Shown one piece after another: positions 1 through 7,125 of a DNA stretch of 12,678 bases; the first letter of the stretch is position 1, and every line of letters starts with the position of its first letter. This DNA comes from an uncultured Mycoplasmatota bacterium (GTDB taxonomy: Bacteria > Bacillota_I > Bacilli_A > RF39 > UBA660). The stretch lies in NCBI GenBank assembly GCA_900546715.1, contig UREA01000032.1, positions 1-12,678 on the forward strand, written 5' to 3'. The translations under genes and the position numbers were made by a program. The notes under the pieces were generated by a model that was given only the letters and a program-made list of their open reading frames with translations, had not been told where the DNA came from and ran no database searches.

Positions 1-90
1 TATTGGTGCAGCGCCGACGGTCTTTTTAGCTAAAGACTCCAGGGGGTCATAGATATGATTCTTAAGAGGGGTTCAAGGTTGAGGAGGCAG
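1..90 (+). ncRNA. Possible 3' part of a structured RNA or leader, cut by the window edge
   Basis: This stretch is clearly richer in G and C than the surrounding DNA, as RNA genes often are in AT-rich genomes. It can fold: GGTCTTT at 19-25 pairs with AAAGACT at 32-38, and TCAT at 47-50 pairs with ATGA at 55-58. No reading frame continues convincingly: the frame opening at base 2 stops at TAG 50-52 and uses codons rare here. Wording such as GGTGCAGCGCCGA followed by a hairpin and GGGGGT recalls the P3-P4 part of lysine riboswitches, but I do not see the later conserved UGUC segment, so the class stays open. The strand is a guess from the ribosome site that follows. Confidence is low. Confidence 0.25.
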
Positions 91-93
91 TTT

Positions 94-183
94 ATGATTA
101 GAATATTAAAATCCTATATCATGATAATTATTAATATTAAAATAAAATTTAGTATTAATAAAAAAGACGCCACTAGAAAGTAG
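94..183 (+). CDS. Small ORF, 29 codons, behind a strong ribosome site (doubtful)
   Basis: The ATG at 94 follows GAGGAGG (81-87) with a six-base gap, which is a strong ribosome site. The peptide begins MIRILKSYIM, is rich in Ile and Lys, and stops at TAG 181-183, inside the terminator hairpin of the convergent serpin gene. I recognise no family. It may be a real small protein, the stump of a gene once controlled by the upstream RNA, or chance in AT-rich DNA. Only the ribosome site argues for translation. Confidence 0.2.
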   Translation: MIRILKSYIMIIINIKIKFSINKKDATRK

Positions 184-188
184 CGTCT
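157..188 (-). terminator. Rho-independent terminator of the serpin gene
   Basis: AGACGC (165-170) pairs with GCGTCT (183-188), and ACT/AGT pairs continue inside around one C-A mismatch with an AGAA loop. Read on the minus strand the hairpin is followed directly by a T-run (complement of 160-164). It lies about 90 bases after the serpin stop codon and nothing else on that strand needs it. Confidence 0.85.
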
Positions 189-202
189 AACCAATTTTAG
201 GC

Positions 203-221
203 GTTACCCAATACAGGTAAC
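203..221. repeat. Short inverted repeat in the serpin 3' untranslated region
   Basis: GTTACC at 203-208 and GGTAAC at 216-221 form a six-pair stem with a seven-base loop, between the serpin stop and its terminator. There is no T-run on either side, so it is not a terminator. It could stabilise the mRNA end; no further role is visible. Confidence 0.4.
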
Positions 222-275
222 ACTTACATATATAATATACCAAATTTCAAAATAAATTACAACTAATTTTAATAA

Positions 276-1925
276 TTAATTATTAAAATAATCGTTCATG
301 TATTCTTCTAATTCTGCTTCATATTCACTTATATCAACCGGTTCATAAACGCATCCTGCAAACCAAACTTCACCAGTTTCTTTATCTCTGATTAAATACA
401 TAAATGGCCTATCAAATGTTAAATCGATAGTTTCTATAGGAACTTCAAAGTAATAATCAAAGAATGGGCCATTGGCAGCTCCAGCGCCACCAACCATTGT
501 AGCTGCGGCAGCTTTTATTCCATCATTGGAAAATTCAATATTAGCACTATGTTTTGCATCAGTTATATAAGCATTATCACTTATATTAGATAAATCAGCT
601 GATTCGTCAAATACACTAGTAATACCAAGTTCTTTTAAATTATCAATTAAATCAAGTTCATAATCCATTTTAAACATTGGAATATAACCAGATATTTCTG
701 TAATAACGCCATTACTAAAACTATCAAGTTCTATAGATTTTAAATTATTAAGAAGTTCATTAATGCTATCAGCAGACATATTTTTAATATATTCACTTAA
801 ATCCTCATTAGTTGGCATAATTCCTACATATTGCAAAGTGGTACCATTATATTCTTTTAAATCTTTGGCAAATACCTTAGTATTTTCATCAACATAGAAT
901 AGAAAATCAGTTGAAGAACTTACATGATTATAATTGCTATCAAGTTCATCAATATATTCATCTAGCCATGCATCAAAGTCATCAATTACATTGCCACTTA
1001 TATCATAAATGGTTCCAGGATTTTCGGTTTGGTATTTTTCAAAAGCTTCTGTTACCACTTTTCTTATTTCATCTTCTCCAAGAGTATTAATTATATCGTA
1101 TTTATTAGCAACAGCTCCAATTTCTGCAGATTTTACTTTATAATCAATGCCTTCGAACTCTAAGTCATAATAATCAGCAGTATTAAGCGCATAAACATGA
1201 AATCCATATTGATAGTCATATTCGGAATCTTCTTGTTTTTCGTGAGGAAATTCAACATTATAGTCGACATTTTCACTTTGGATTTTTTCAACCCATTCCA
1301 TATCAATAGCTAAAGCATTAACTAACATAAAATCTAAATGAGAAACATCATCAGTTATATTAGTAATTAAATTAAATGTTTTATCGCTAATCCAATTGTT
1401 AAGAGTACTAGCACTTGCAAATGAATCTATTATAACTTCAGCATTATATTTGCTAGCAACTAAATTAACATATGAATTATTTATACTATCTTCATAGGTA
1501 TCTTTTACAAACAATACATTTGCAAAAGACATATTTTCGCTATTATTATAGCTTCTAGGAGTATATCCTCCAATAATATTATCAATTTGTTCTTTAGTTG
1601 CACCATTTGCTCCATCACTTAGCATAGCTAGGGCATATTTAATTGATAAAGGACTATAAATCATATTTTCATTATTATTTTCTAGTTGCATAAAGTATAA
1701 ATCAAAGTCATCTAAATTGTTGTTATTTAATTGATAATATGAATCACTATTACTTACTTCACCATCAATATTTTCTTTATTATTGCTATCTTTAATTACA
1801 AAAAGATATATCCAAATTGCTATAATAATAATCAATAATACAATTAAACTTGCAATAATTATAGTTTTTGGCTTATTTCCTCCATCCTTATTGTTTGTTA
1901 CTTTTGTAACAGTATCATCTTCCAT
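276..1925 (-). CDS. Membrane-anchored serpin (serine protease inhibitor family) with a large insertion
   Basis: Serpins trap proteases when their reactive loop is cut. Numbered from the upstream ATG at 1934 (552 aa): a short basic N-terminus; one hydrophobic segment (about 24-47) that should tether the protein with the serpin domain outside; the serpin start SPLSIKYALAMLSDGANG (94-111); the hinge DGIKAAAAT (471-479); and the C-terminal signature FDRPFMYLIRD (507-517). The alanine-rich hinge is typical of inhibitory serpins. Counting from it gives Ala486-Ala487 as the nominal cleavage pair, but the loop before FDRPF is about 13 residues longer than in alpha-1-antitrypsin. Between EWVEK (213) and YVGIMP (369) there are about 90 residues more than usual. 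AAAGGA (1935-1940) touches the first ATG but sits nine bases before the one at 1925, so I start there (549 aa). The target protease is unknown. Confidence 0.93.
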   Translation of the reverse strand: MEDDTVTKVTNNKDGGNKPKTIIIASLIVLLIIIIAIWIYLFVIKDSNNKENIDGEVSNSDSYYQLNNNNLDDFDLYFMQLENNNENMIYSPLSIKYALAMLSDGANGATKEQIDNIIGGYTPRSYNNSENMSFANVLFVKDTYEDSINNSYVNLVASKYNAEVIIDSFASASTLNNWISDKTFNLITNITDDVSHLDFMLVNALAIDMEWVEKIQSENVDYNVEFPHEKQEDSEYDYQYGFHVYALNTADYYDLEFEGIDYKVKSAEIGAVANKYDIINTLGEDEIRKVVTEAFEKYQTENPGTIYDISGNVIDDFDAWLDEYIDELDSNYNHVSSSTDFLFYVDENTKVFAKDLKEYNGTTLQYVGIMPTNEDLSEYIKNMSADSINELLNNLKSIELDSFSNGVITEISGYIPMFKMDYELDLIDNLKELGITSVFDESADLSNISDNAYITDAKHSANIEFSNDGIKAAAATMVGGAGAANGPFFDYYFEVPIETIDLTFDRPFMYLIRDKETGEVWFAGCVYEPVDISEYEAELEEYMNDYFNN

Positions 1926-1948
1926 TTCAATCATTCCTTTCTATTATA

Positions 1949-1957
1949 ATCATAACA
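1949..1957 (-). promoter_or_regulatory. Possible extended -10 promoter of the serpin gene
   Basis: The minus strand reads TGTTATGAT here, a TGn-extended -10. It would start RNA near 1942, just before the AAAGGA ribosome site. No good -35 is visible. TATAAT at 1943-1948 is a better hexamer but would start RNA inside the ribosome site. Confidence 0.35.
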
Positions 1958-1985
1958 TTTTTTAAGCTAAAAATAAATATTATTA

Positions 1986-2015
1986 TTGTTTATAATTAAA
2001 AGATTATGATAAAAT
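1986..2015 (+). promoter_or_regulatory. Possible promoter of the YcxB-like gene
   Basis: TTGTTT (1986-1991), an 18-base spacer and TGA-TAAAAT (2007-2015) give an extended -10 promoter. The same TGATAAAAT occurs upstream of the cardiolipin synthase gene. The predicted start near 2022 leaves a very short leader beginning at AAGGA. TTATTG (1983) with TATGAT (2005) is an alternative. Confidence 0.35.
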
Positions 2016-2036
2016 GTTATTAAGGATATGATTTGT

Positions 2037-2558
2037 ATGATATTTAAAAGTATTGAAAAAGAAAATAAAAAATTTTTTGATGAATTTTATTATATTGCTC
2101 TTAATTGTAGAAGTTTTAGAAAACATCCAACAAAAAAAGCAAGGTCTGCTACTAAATATTTAGTATTTTTAGCTATATTATTTTTTGTGGGATGTATAGC
2201 ATTAATGTTTGTTCCAGGTGCTGATTTATTATCTTTTGCATTATATGTTGTATTCTTTTATTTAATAATATTATTAATGGTTATAAAAAGACATACTAAA
2301 AAAATGGGTAATGAAAATTCTCTAATTAAAATAGATGAGGATGGTATTGAAACTATTTATGAAAATAAAATATCTACTAAACTATATTGGAATTATATAG
2401 ATCATATAATTATAAATAAATATTCTATTTGTGTAGTACCTAAAAGTAATTATTCTATTTTAATAGGTATAGAAATAAGTTCTAAAGATGAAGTTATAGA
2501 ATGTTTAAAGAAATATAAAAAAATAGATTTGCTTATAGATAATACGGAAATATATTAA
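2037..2558 (+). CDS. YcxB-like small membrane protein
   Basis: A 173-residue protein with a basic, soluble N-terminus, two adjacent membrane helices (about residues 40-59 and 63-83), and a C-terminal cytoplasmic domain. The domain has an acidic, strand-rich pattern around DEDGIETIYENK, a conserved Trp in LYWNYIDHI, and VVPKSNYSIL. This arrangement matches the YcxB-like family, whose function is not known. An earlier in-frame ATG at 2028 is only one base from AAGGA (2022-2026); the ATG at 2037 is ten bases away, so I prefer it. The gene has no partner on its strand. Its stop codon overlaps that of the convergent cardiolipin synthase gene and no terminator separates them. Assignment rests on pattern and topology, not an alignment. 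Confidence 0.75.
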   Translation: MIFKSIEKENKKFFDEFYYIALNCRSFRKHPTKKARSATKYLVFLAILFFVGCIALMFVPGADLLSFALYVVFFYLIILLMVIKRHTKKMGNENSLIKIDEDGIETIYENKISTKLYWNYIDHIIINKYSICVVPKSNYSILIGIEISSKDEVIECLKKYKKIDLLIDNTEIY

Positions 2559-4057
2559 AACATTGGGGCAATAATTCTTAAAATTGCTTGAAGTATACTT
2601 TTAAAAAAATTAGGTTTAGCTTCCATTTTAGTAACTTGATGTGAAGATGTTATCGTATTAACAACATCTTCTTTTATTTTGGTAATTTCTTTATGATTTT
2701 CTAAATAAATACCATTTTCAAAATGTAGGTATAAACTACGATAATCTAAATTAAGTGTACCAACAGTAGCTTTTATATCATCACATACAAATACTTTGCT
2801 ATGCACAAATCCTGGAGTATAAGTATAGATTTTAACTCCCGCATTAATTAAAATTTCAAAATATGAGGAAGACATAAAATAAACTATTTTCTTATCAGGT
2901 ATCCCTGGGACAACTATTGCTACATCAACACCTCTTTTAGCAGCTCTAGTTAAAGAATTAATTACATCGGTATCAATAATTAAATAAGGAGTTAAAATAT
3001 ATAAATATTTTTTAGCACCATTAATCATATTTAAATAAATGTCTTCACCGATGATATCTTTATGTAGTGGCGCTGATCCATAAGCGGATACATAACCTAA
3101 ATCTTTATTTTTAGGAAATTGATATTTAAATTTAGTTATATCCTTATCTTCATCAATATTGGCATTCCACATTGTTAAAAACATAATTGTTAAATTCCAA
3201 ATAGCATCTCCGATAATTTTGATACCATTATCTTTCCAGTAGCCGTGGGGATGAGTAAGATTAATATATTCATCAGATATATTTACACCACCCGAAAATG
3301 CAACTTTGCCATCGATAATAGTCATCTTGCGATGATCACGATTATTCATAAATATTCCTCGAAAAGGACTTAATTTATTAAATAATATACATTTAATTCC
3401 ATATTTTTCTAATACATTACCATAATTATCGGGTAACATAGCAATACTCCCCATATCATCATACATTACTCTAATATCTATTCCTTCACTAGCCTTTTCT
3501 TTTAAAATATCTAGTATTTGATTCCACATAGTTCCTTTATTAATTATAAAATATTCCATAAAAATAAATTTTTTAGCTTTCTTTAATTCTTTTAATAATT
3601 CCGGAAAAAATTCTTCACCACATTTATAATAAGTTATTTCATTATTTTTACTAATAGGATATTTAGCATAATTCATAATGTATTTTAATTCATCTAAATT
3701 CTTACTTTCAATTTCTTTTTTTATAGTTTCATCTTGAATATAAAATTTTTCGTATTCACTCTCTTTTTGTAAAATATTTTTAAATAATTTATTTTTACTA
3801 TAACTTCTACCTAAGGTTATTAATAACACAGTACCAAAAATAGGGAATATTAAAATTAAAATAATCCATGGTAAATAATTACTTATTCTAGTACTATACT
3901 TAATTATTGCGAGTACTATTAGTACACTTATCAAACGATATATAATATTAATTATAGCAATATATTCACTAAATAATAAAACGGTTATAATTTCAAAACC
4001 AAATTGTAGTAATACCCCTAAAATTACTATTACAGCTCTTTTGATAGCTAAAATCAT
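2555..4057 (-). CDS. cls: Cardiolipin synthase (phospholipase D superfamily)
   Basis: Joins two phosphatidylglycerol molecules into cardiolipin plus glycerol at the cytoplasmic membrane. The 500 residues are of normal length. The N-terminus holds hydrophobic segments (about 9-29, 33-54, 61-82) that anchor the enzyme. Two PLD catalytic motifs follow: HRKMTIIDG with His242, Lys244 and Asp249, and HSKVFVCD with His419, Lys421 and Asp426; the downstream GGVNISDEY and GTLNLDYRS stretches are also typical. Both HKD motifs are intact, so it should be active. The ATG at 4057 has GGAAG (4066-4070) eight bases upstream. It appears to be a single-gene unit. A paralogue with another phosphatidyltransferase activity cannot be excluded, but the N-terminal helices favour Cls. 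Confidence 0.95.
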   Translation of the reverse strand: MILAIKRAVIVILGVLLQFGFEIITVLLFSEYIAIINIIYRLISVLIVLAIIKYSTRISNYLPWIILILIFPIFGTVLLITLGRSYSKNKLFKNILQKESEYEKFYIQDETIKKEIESKNLDELKYIMNYAKYPISKNNEITYYKCGEEFFPELLKELKKAKKFIFMEYFIINKGTMWNQILDILKEKASEGIDIRVMYDDMGSIAMLPDNYGNVLEKYGIKCILFNKLSPFRGIFMNNRDHRKMTIIDGKVAFSGGVNISDEYINLTHPHGYWKDNGIKIIGDAIWNLTIMFLTMWNANIDEDKDITKFKYQFPKNKDLGYVSAYGSAPLHKDIIGEDIYLNMINGAKKYLYILTPYLIIDTDVINSLTRAAKRGVDVAIVVPGIPDKKIVYFMSSSYFEILINAGVKIYTYTPGFVHSKVFVCDDIKATVGTLNLDYRSLYLHFENGIYLENHKEITKIKEDVVNTITSSHQVTKMEAKPNFFKSILQAILRIIAPMF

Positions 4058-4102
4058 TTAAATCACTTCCTAAAATTTGTATTAATTTATAAATCTATAA
4101 TA

Positions 4103-4131
4103 ATTTTATCATATATTATTTACATTGTCTT
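4103..4131 (-). promoter_or_regulatory. Promoter of the cardiolipin synthase gene
   Basis: On the minus strand AAGACA (4126-4131) and TAAAAT (4103-4108) are exactly 17 bases apart, and TG precedes the -10 by one base. RNA would start near 4096, about 40 bases before the ATG. Confidence 0.6.
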
Positions 4132-4345
4132 TAAAAAGTTATATTAGATTAAAGTGAAAAATATTTAATAATAATTGCAACATTATGTTGCAAAATTATT
4201 TTGGTCTTCTATCATTTTCAAGTTAATAGGTTGTCAAAATATTTGTGCTTTATCATTTATTAAATTATACAAACGGGTTTCACATTAGTATTAATTATTT
4301 TTTTCTTTGATTAAAGCATCAAACAATAATATTATTTTATTTTTT
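4132..4345. other. AT-rich intergenic region without a gene
   Basis: Between the cls promoter and the tRNA terminator I find no reading frame with a ribosome site. Contents are the inverted repeat at 4170-4200 and a weaker one (TTTGAT 4306-4311 with ATCAAA 4318-4323) that lacks a T-run directly after it on either strand. Confidence 0.6.
4170..4200. repeat. Inverted repeat upstream of cls
   Basis: TTGCAAC and GTTGCAA (core 4175-4193) flank ATTAT. The pairing extends outward through AATAAT and ATTATT after a two-base bulge. It lies about 40 bases upstream of the cls -35 and could be a protein-binding site or a hairpin. No long T-run follows it. Confidence 0.5.
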
Positions 4346-4348
4346 TTG

Positions 4349-4386
4349 AAATAAAAAACTTACGAACAGTTTCTAGTTTGTAAGTT
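4349..4386 (-). terminator. Terminator of tRNA-Gly (and probably murE)
   Basis: AACTTACGAAC (4357-4367) pairs with GTTTGTAAGTT (4376-4386) in an 11-pair stem with one G-T. On the minus strand a T-rich tail follows at once. T's also follow on the plus strand, so it could work in both directions, but the genes that need it (tRNA, murE) are on the minus strand. Confidence 0.9.
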
Positions 4387-4395
4387 ATTTTTTTA

Positions 4396-4469
4396 TGGAG
4401 CAGGTGAGGAGAATCGAACTCCCGTCAGGAGCTTGGAAGGCTCTTATTCTACCATTAAACTACACCTGC
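4396..4469 (-). tRNA. tRNA-Gly (anticodon UCC)
   Basis: The minus strand folds as a complete 74-base tRNA with encoded CCA. The acceptor GCAGGTG/CACCTGC is perfect, the discriminator base is T, the D-loop has AATGGTA, the anticodon loop is CTTCCAA with anticodon TCC (complement of 4435-4437), and the T-arm is GGGAG-TTCGATT-CTCCT. The outermost anticodon-stem pair appears to be an A-C mismatch. It has its own promoter and terminator and lies 57 bases after murE. Confidence 0.96.
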
Positions 4470-4488
4470 ATCTGCCTCATGTGTAAAA

Positions 4489-4517
4489 ATTATATCACAC
4501 AAGGCTGGTATTAGCAA
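4489..4517 (-). promoter_or_regulatory. Promoter of tRNA-Gly
   Basis: TTGCTA (minus, 4512-4517) and a perfect TATAAT (minus, 4489-4494) are 17 bases apart. RNA would begin near 4482, about a dozen bases before the mature tRNA. The -35 lies inside the hairpin that follows the murE stop codon. Confidence 0.7.
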
Positions 4518-4537
4518 GTATTTTTGCTAATTTTTTT
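4511..4537 (+). terminator. Plus-strand terminator-like hairpin at the murE stop
   Basis: TTAGCAA (4511-4517) and TTGCTAA (4524-4530) form a seven-pair stem followed on the plus strand by seven T's. No plus-strand gene lies just upstream. The T's are also the Lys codons at the end of murE, so it may be coincidence or may stop antisense RNA. Confidence 0.35.
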
Positions 4538-5906
4538 CGTGTTCTAAACGCCAGTTTTCAACTTCTTCAGCATCATCAAAATGGACTTTATCGCGGCCTA
4601 GTATTTGATAATCTTCATGACCTTTACCTAAAATTAATAATATATCTTCAGGTTCTAATAATTCTATGCCTTTTTTTATTGCTTTATGCCTATCAAGTTC
4701 AACTTCATAATTTTTAGTTTTAACACCTTTTAAAATATCATCCATAATTTTCTCAGGATCTTCTGTTCTAGGATTATCACTAGTAAGTATTACATAATCA
4801 CTTAATTTAGTGGCAATATCTCCCATAATAGGTCTTTTAATTGGATCTCTATCTCCTCCACAACCAACAATTGTAATTACTTTGCCAGTCTTAAGTTCAT
4901 TATAAGCACTAATTACTTTTTCAACAGCATCTGGAGTATGGGCATAATCAATTACTGCATAGCCACCATTTACTTTGTGAACCTCACATCTTCCCTTCGG
5001 AGGTTTGATTTCACCGGTTTTTTCTATAATATCTTCAATACTAATATTTAGAGCATGAATTATAGCTAGAGCAGTCATATAGTTATATACATTAAATTTA
5101 CTTGTTAAATGAGTAGTAACATTGTATTCTTCCTTTTCATAAATAAATTTAATATCTGTATGATCTGGAGCAATATTAGCATCAACTATATTATAGTTAA
5201 ATTTTTCATTAAATCCTAAAGTAATACCTGCATTATTATTCTTTTTAATAAACTTTTTACTAGCTTCATCATCACCATTAACAATTAAAGTGCCATCACT
5301 AGATAAATAATCAATTATTTTTAATTTTTCTTTTAAATAATTTTCCATAGTTTTATGGTAATCTAAATGATCTTCAGTTAAATTAGTAAAAGCTGCAATT
5401 TTTAATTTGATACCATAAATTCTTTCATAAGATAAAGCATGAGAACTAACTTCCATTACTAAAGTATGACATTTAGCTTTTGCTAGTTCTAAAAGTATTT
5501 TATAAATTGTTAAAATATCTGGGGTTGTATTATCTAATTCTACATTTTTATTGTGATACTTATATCCAATAGTTCCAAGGTATGCCGTATCAATACCAAG
5601 TAAGTTTAGTAATTGATAAGTTAAATAAGCACTCGTTGTTTTACCGTTAGTTCCAGTAATCCCAATAATTTGTAATTTGTTAATTTCTTCGGCATAATCT
5701 TCCTTTAAATGTCTTTTTAAATATTCTTCAGTAGATGGTACTACTTCAACAGGAACTCCTGCCGTAACTTCTTTTTCAGCGATAACTCTTATTGCTCCGT
5801 TATCTACTGCATTAGTTATATAATCGTGTCCATCCACGGTGTGACCTTTAATTGCTACAAATATTTGTCCAGGTTGAACCTTCCTGGAATCAGTTTCGTA
5901 TTTCAT
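4527..5906 (-). CDS. murE: UDP-MurNAc-tripeptide synthetase MurE, meso-diaminopimelate type
   Basis: Adds the third amino acid to UDP-MurNAc-L-Ala-D-Glu in cytoplasmic peptidoglycan precursor synthesis. Order: N-terminal UMP-binding domain (TDSRKVQPGQIFVAIKG, from residue 5); the ATP loop GITGTNGKT (82-90); NLTEDHLDYH with Lys194 where the carbamylated lysine is expected; GGDRDPIKRP (350-359); DNPR (377-380); and GKGHEDYQ (427-434). DNPR is the signature of enzymes that select meso-diaminopimelate rather than lysine. At 459 residues it is somewhat shorter than usual, because little precedes the TDSRKV motif. GGAGG five bases before the ATG supports the start. It is divergent from trpS, and readthrough would include the tRNA-Gly because no minus-strand terminator follows murE. 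Confidence 0.96.
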   Translation of the reverse strand: MKYETDSRKVQPGQIFVAIKGHTVDGHDYITNAVDNGAIRVIAEKEVTAGVPVEVVPSTEEYLKRHLKEDYAEEINKLQIIGITGTNGKTTSAYLTYQLLNLLGIDTAYLGTIGYKYHNKNVELDNTTPDILTIYKILLELAKAKCHTLVMEVSSHALSYERIYGIKLKIAAFTNLTEDHLDYHKTMENYLKEKLKIIDYLSSDGTLIVNGDDEASKKFIKKNNNAGITLGFNEKFNYNIVDANIAPDHTDIKFIYEKEEYNVTTHLTSKFNVYNYMTALAIIHALNISIEDIIEKTGEIKPPKGRCEVHKVNGGYAVIDYAHTPDAVEKVISAYNELKTGKVITIVGCGGDRDPIKRPIMGDIATKLSDYVILTSDNPRTEDPEKIMDDILKGVKTKNYEVELDRHKAIKKGIELLEPEDILLILGKGHEDYQILGRDKVHFDDAEEVENWRLEHEKN

Positions 5907-5929
5907 AATTTCCTCCCTCTATATATTTT

Positions 5930-5938
5930 ATTATATCA
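5930..5938 (-). promoter_or_regulatory. Extended -10 promoter of murE
   Basis: The minus strand reads TGATATAAT, a perfect -10 with the TGn extension; no clear -35 is present. RNA would start near 5923, giving a short leader before the GGGAGG ribosome site. Confidence 0.6.
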
Positions 5939-5976
5939 CTAATTTTTATTTTACCATAGTTTTTCTTTTGTTATCA

Positions 5977-5985
5977 TGATATAAT
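5977..5985 (+). promoter_or_regulatory. Extended -10 promoter of the trpS-GH31 operon
   Basis: TGATATAAT on the plus strand is identical to the divergent murE promoter element about 40 bases away. The -35 is weak. RNA would start near 5992, immediately before AGGTGG. There is no T-box or other leader in front of trpS. Confidence 0.6.
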
Positions 5986-6003
5986 TATATATAGGTGGTT
6001 GTA

Positions 6004-7092
6004 ATGGAAAAGATTATATTAACGGGTGATAGACCTACAGGAAGACTACATTTAGGTCATTATGTTGGTTCCCTAAAAAATAGAGTAGCCTTACAAAATA
6101 GTGGAGAATTTGATAAGATTTTTATCATGATTGCTGATGCTCAAGCCCTAACCGATAACTTTGATAATCCTAGTAAAGTTAGGGATAATGTCATTGAAGT
6201 AGCTCTTGATTATTTATCTTGTGGCCTTGACCCAAGTAAAACTACTATGTTTGTCCAAAGTGAAGTATCAGAACTTACAGAACTAACATTTTATTATATG
6301 AATTTAGTAACTTTATCAAGATTACAAAGAAACCCAACTGTAAAAAATGAAATAAAACTAAGAGGTTTTGAAAAAAGTATTCCTATGGGATTTTTAAATT
6401 ATCCCGTTAGTCAAACAGCTGATATTACGGCATTTGATGCTGCATGCGTACCAGTTGGCATAGATCAAGCACCGATGATTGAACAAGCAAGAGAAATTGT
6501 ACATAGTTTTAATAGCATTTACGGAGAAACTTTAGTTATGCCTGAAGGTAAATATCCGGATTCAGTTTTTGAAAAAAGACTTCCTGGAACTGATGGCAAT
6601 GGAAAAATGAGTAAATCAGTTGGTAATTGCATTTATCTATCTGATGATGAAGAAACAATTAAGAAAAAAGTTATGAGTATGTATACGGATCCTAATCATA
6701 TAAAGGTAAGTGATCCAGGTAAAGTAGAAGGTAATGTTGTATTTACTTATCTTGATGTATTTGCTAAAGATGAAGATTTTGCTAAATATTTACCGGAATA
6801 TAAAAATTTAGATGAACTTAAAGACCATTATCGTCGTGGTGGTTTAGGTGATGTTGTTATTAAAAAATTCTTAAATAACATTTTACAAGAAACGCTTAGA
6901 CCAATCAGAGAAAAAAGACATGAATTAGAAAATAATATTGAATATGTCTATGATGTCTTAAAAAGTGGTACAGAAGTTGCTCGGGCAAAAGCAAGGGAAG
7001 TTCTTGCCAGAGTTAAGAGAAATATGAAGATAGATTATTTTGAAAGTGATGAATTTAAACAAGAAATAGTTGCTAAATACACTGAAAAATGA
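6004..7092 (+). CDS. trpS: Tryptophan-tRNA ligase (TrpRS)
   Basis: Charges tRNA-Trp with tryptophan using ATP in the cytoplasm. It is a class I synthetase: TGDRPTGRLHLGHYVGSL (7-24) contains the HIGH-type motif HLGH (16-19), and GKMSKSVGN contains KMSKS (201-205). The 362-residue length is normal to slightly long. The open frame extends to a GTG at 5995, but that codon is inside the ribosome site AGGTGG (5993-5998); the ATG at 6004, five bases after it, is the likely start. It ends with adjacent TGA and TAA codons. The GH31 gene follows after 33 bases with no terminator, so the two are probably co-transcribed; the pairing has no obvious metabolic logic. The leader is too short to hold a tryptophan attenuator. 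Confidence 0.96.
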   Translation: MEKIILTGDRPTGRLHLGHYVGSLKNRVALQNSGEFDKIFIMIADAQALTDNFDNPSKVRDNVIEVALDYLSCGLDPSKTTMFVQSEVSELTELTFYYMNLVTLSRLQRNPTVKNEIKLRGFEKSIPMGFLNYPVSQTADITAFDAACVPVGIDQAPMIEQAREIVHSFNSIYGETLVMPEGKYPDSVFEKRLPGTDGNGKMSKSVGNCIYLSDDEETIKKKVMSMYTDPNHIKVSDPGKVEGNVVFTYLDVFAKDEDFAKYLPEYKNLDELKDHYRRGGLGDVVIKKFLNNILQETLRPIREKRHELENNIEYVYDVLKSGTEVARAKAREVLARVKRNMKIDYFESDEFKQEIVAKYTEK

Positions 7093-7125
7093 TAATATTT
7101 TAATATAGAAGAAGGGTGATGAAAT

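Noticed and set aside
1..90. Confident lysine riboswitch call
   Set aside because: Only the GGTGCAGCGCCGA-hairpin-GGGGGT part is reminiscent; the conserved UGUC segment and a downstream expression platform or gene are not seen.
1783..1965. 60-codon plus-strand ORF over the serpin start
   Set aside because: It is the antisense of the serpin membrane segment and promoter, with no ribosome site or family resemblance.
4306..4323. Terminator at TTTGAT/ATCAAA
   Set aside because: Six weak pairs, and no T-run directly follows on either strand.
7090..7092. UGA read as tryptophan (Mycoplasma code)
   Set aside because: trpS and the gene before leuS end on TGA at the expected places, and all conserved Trp positions use TGG.
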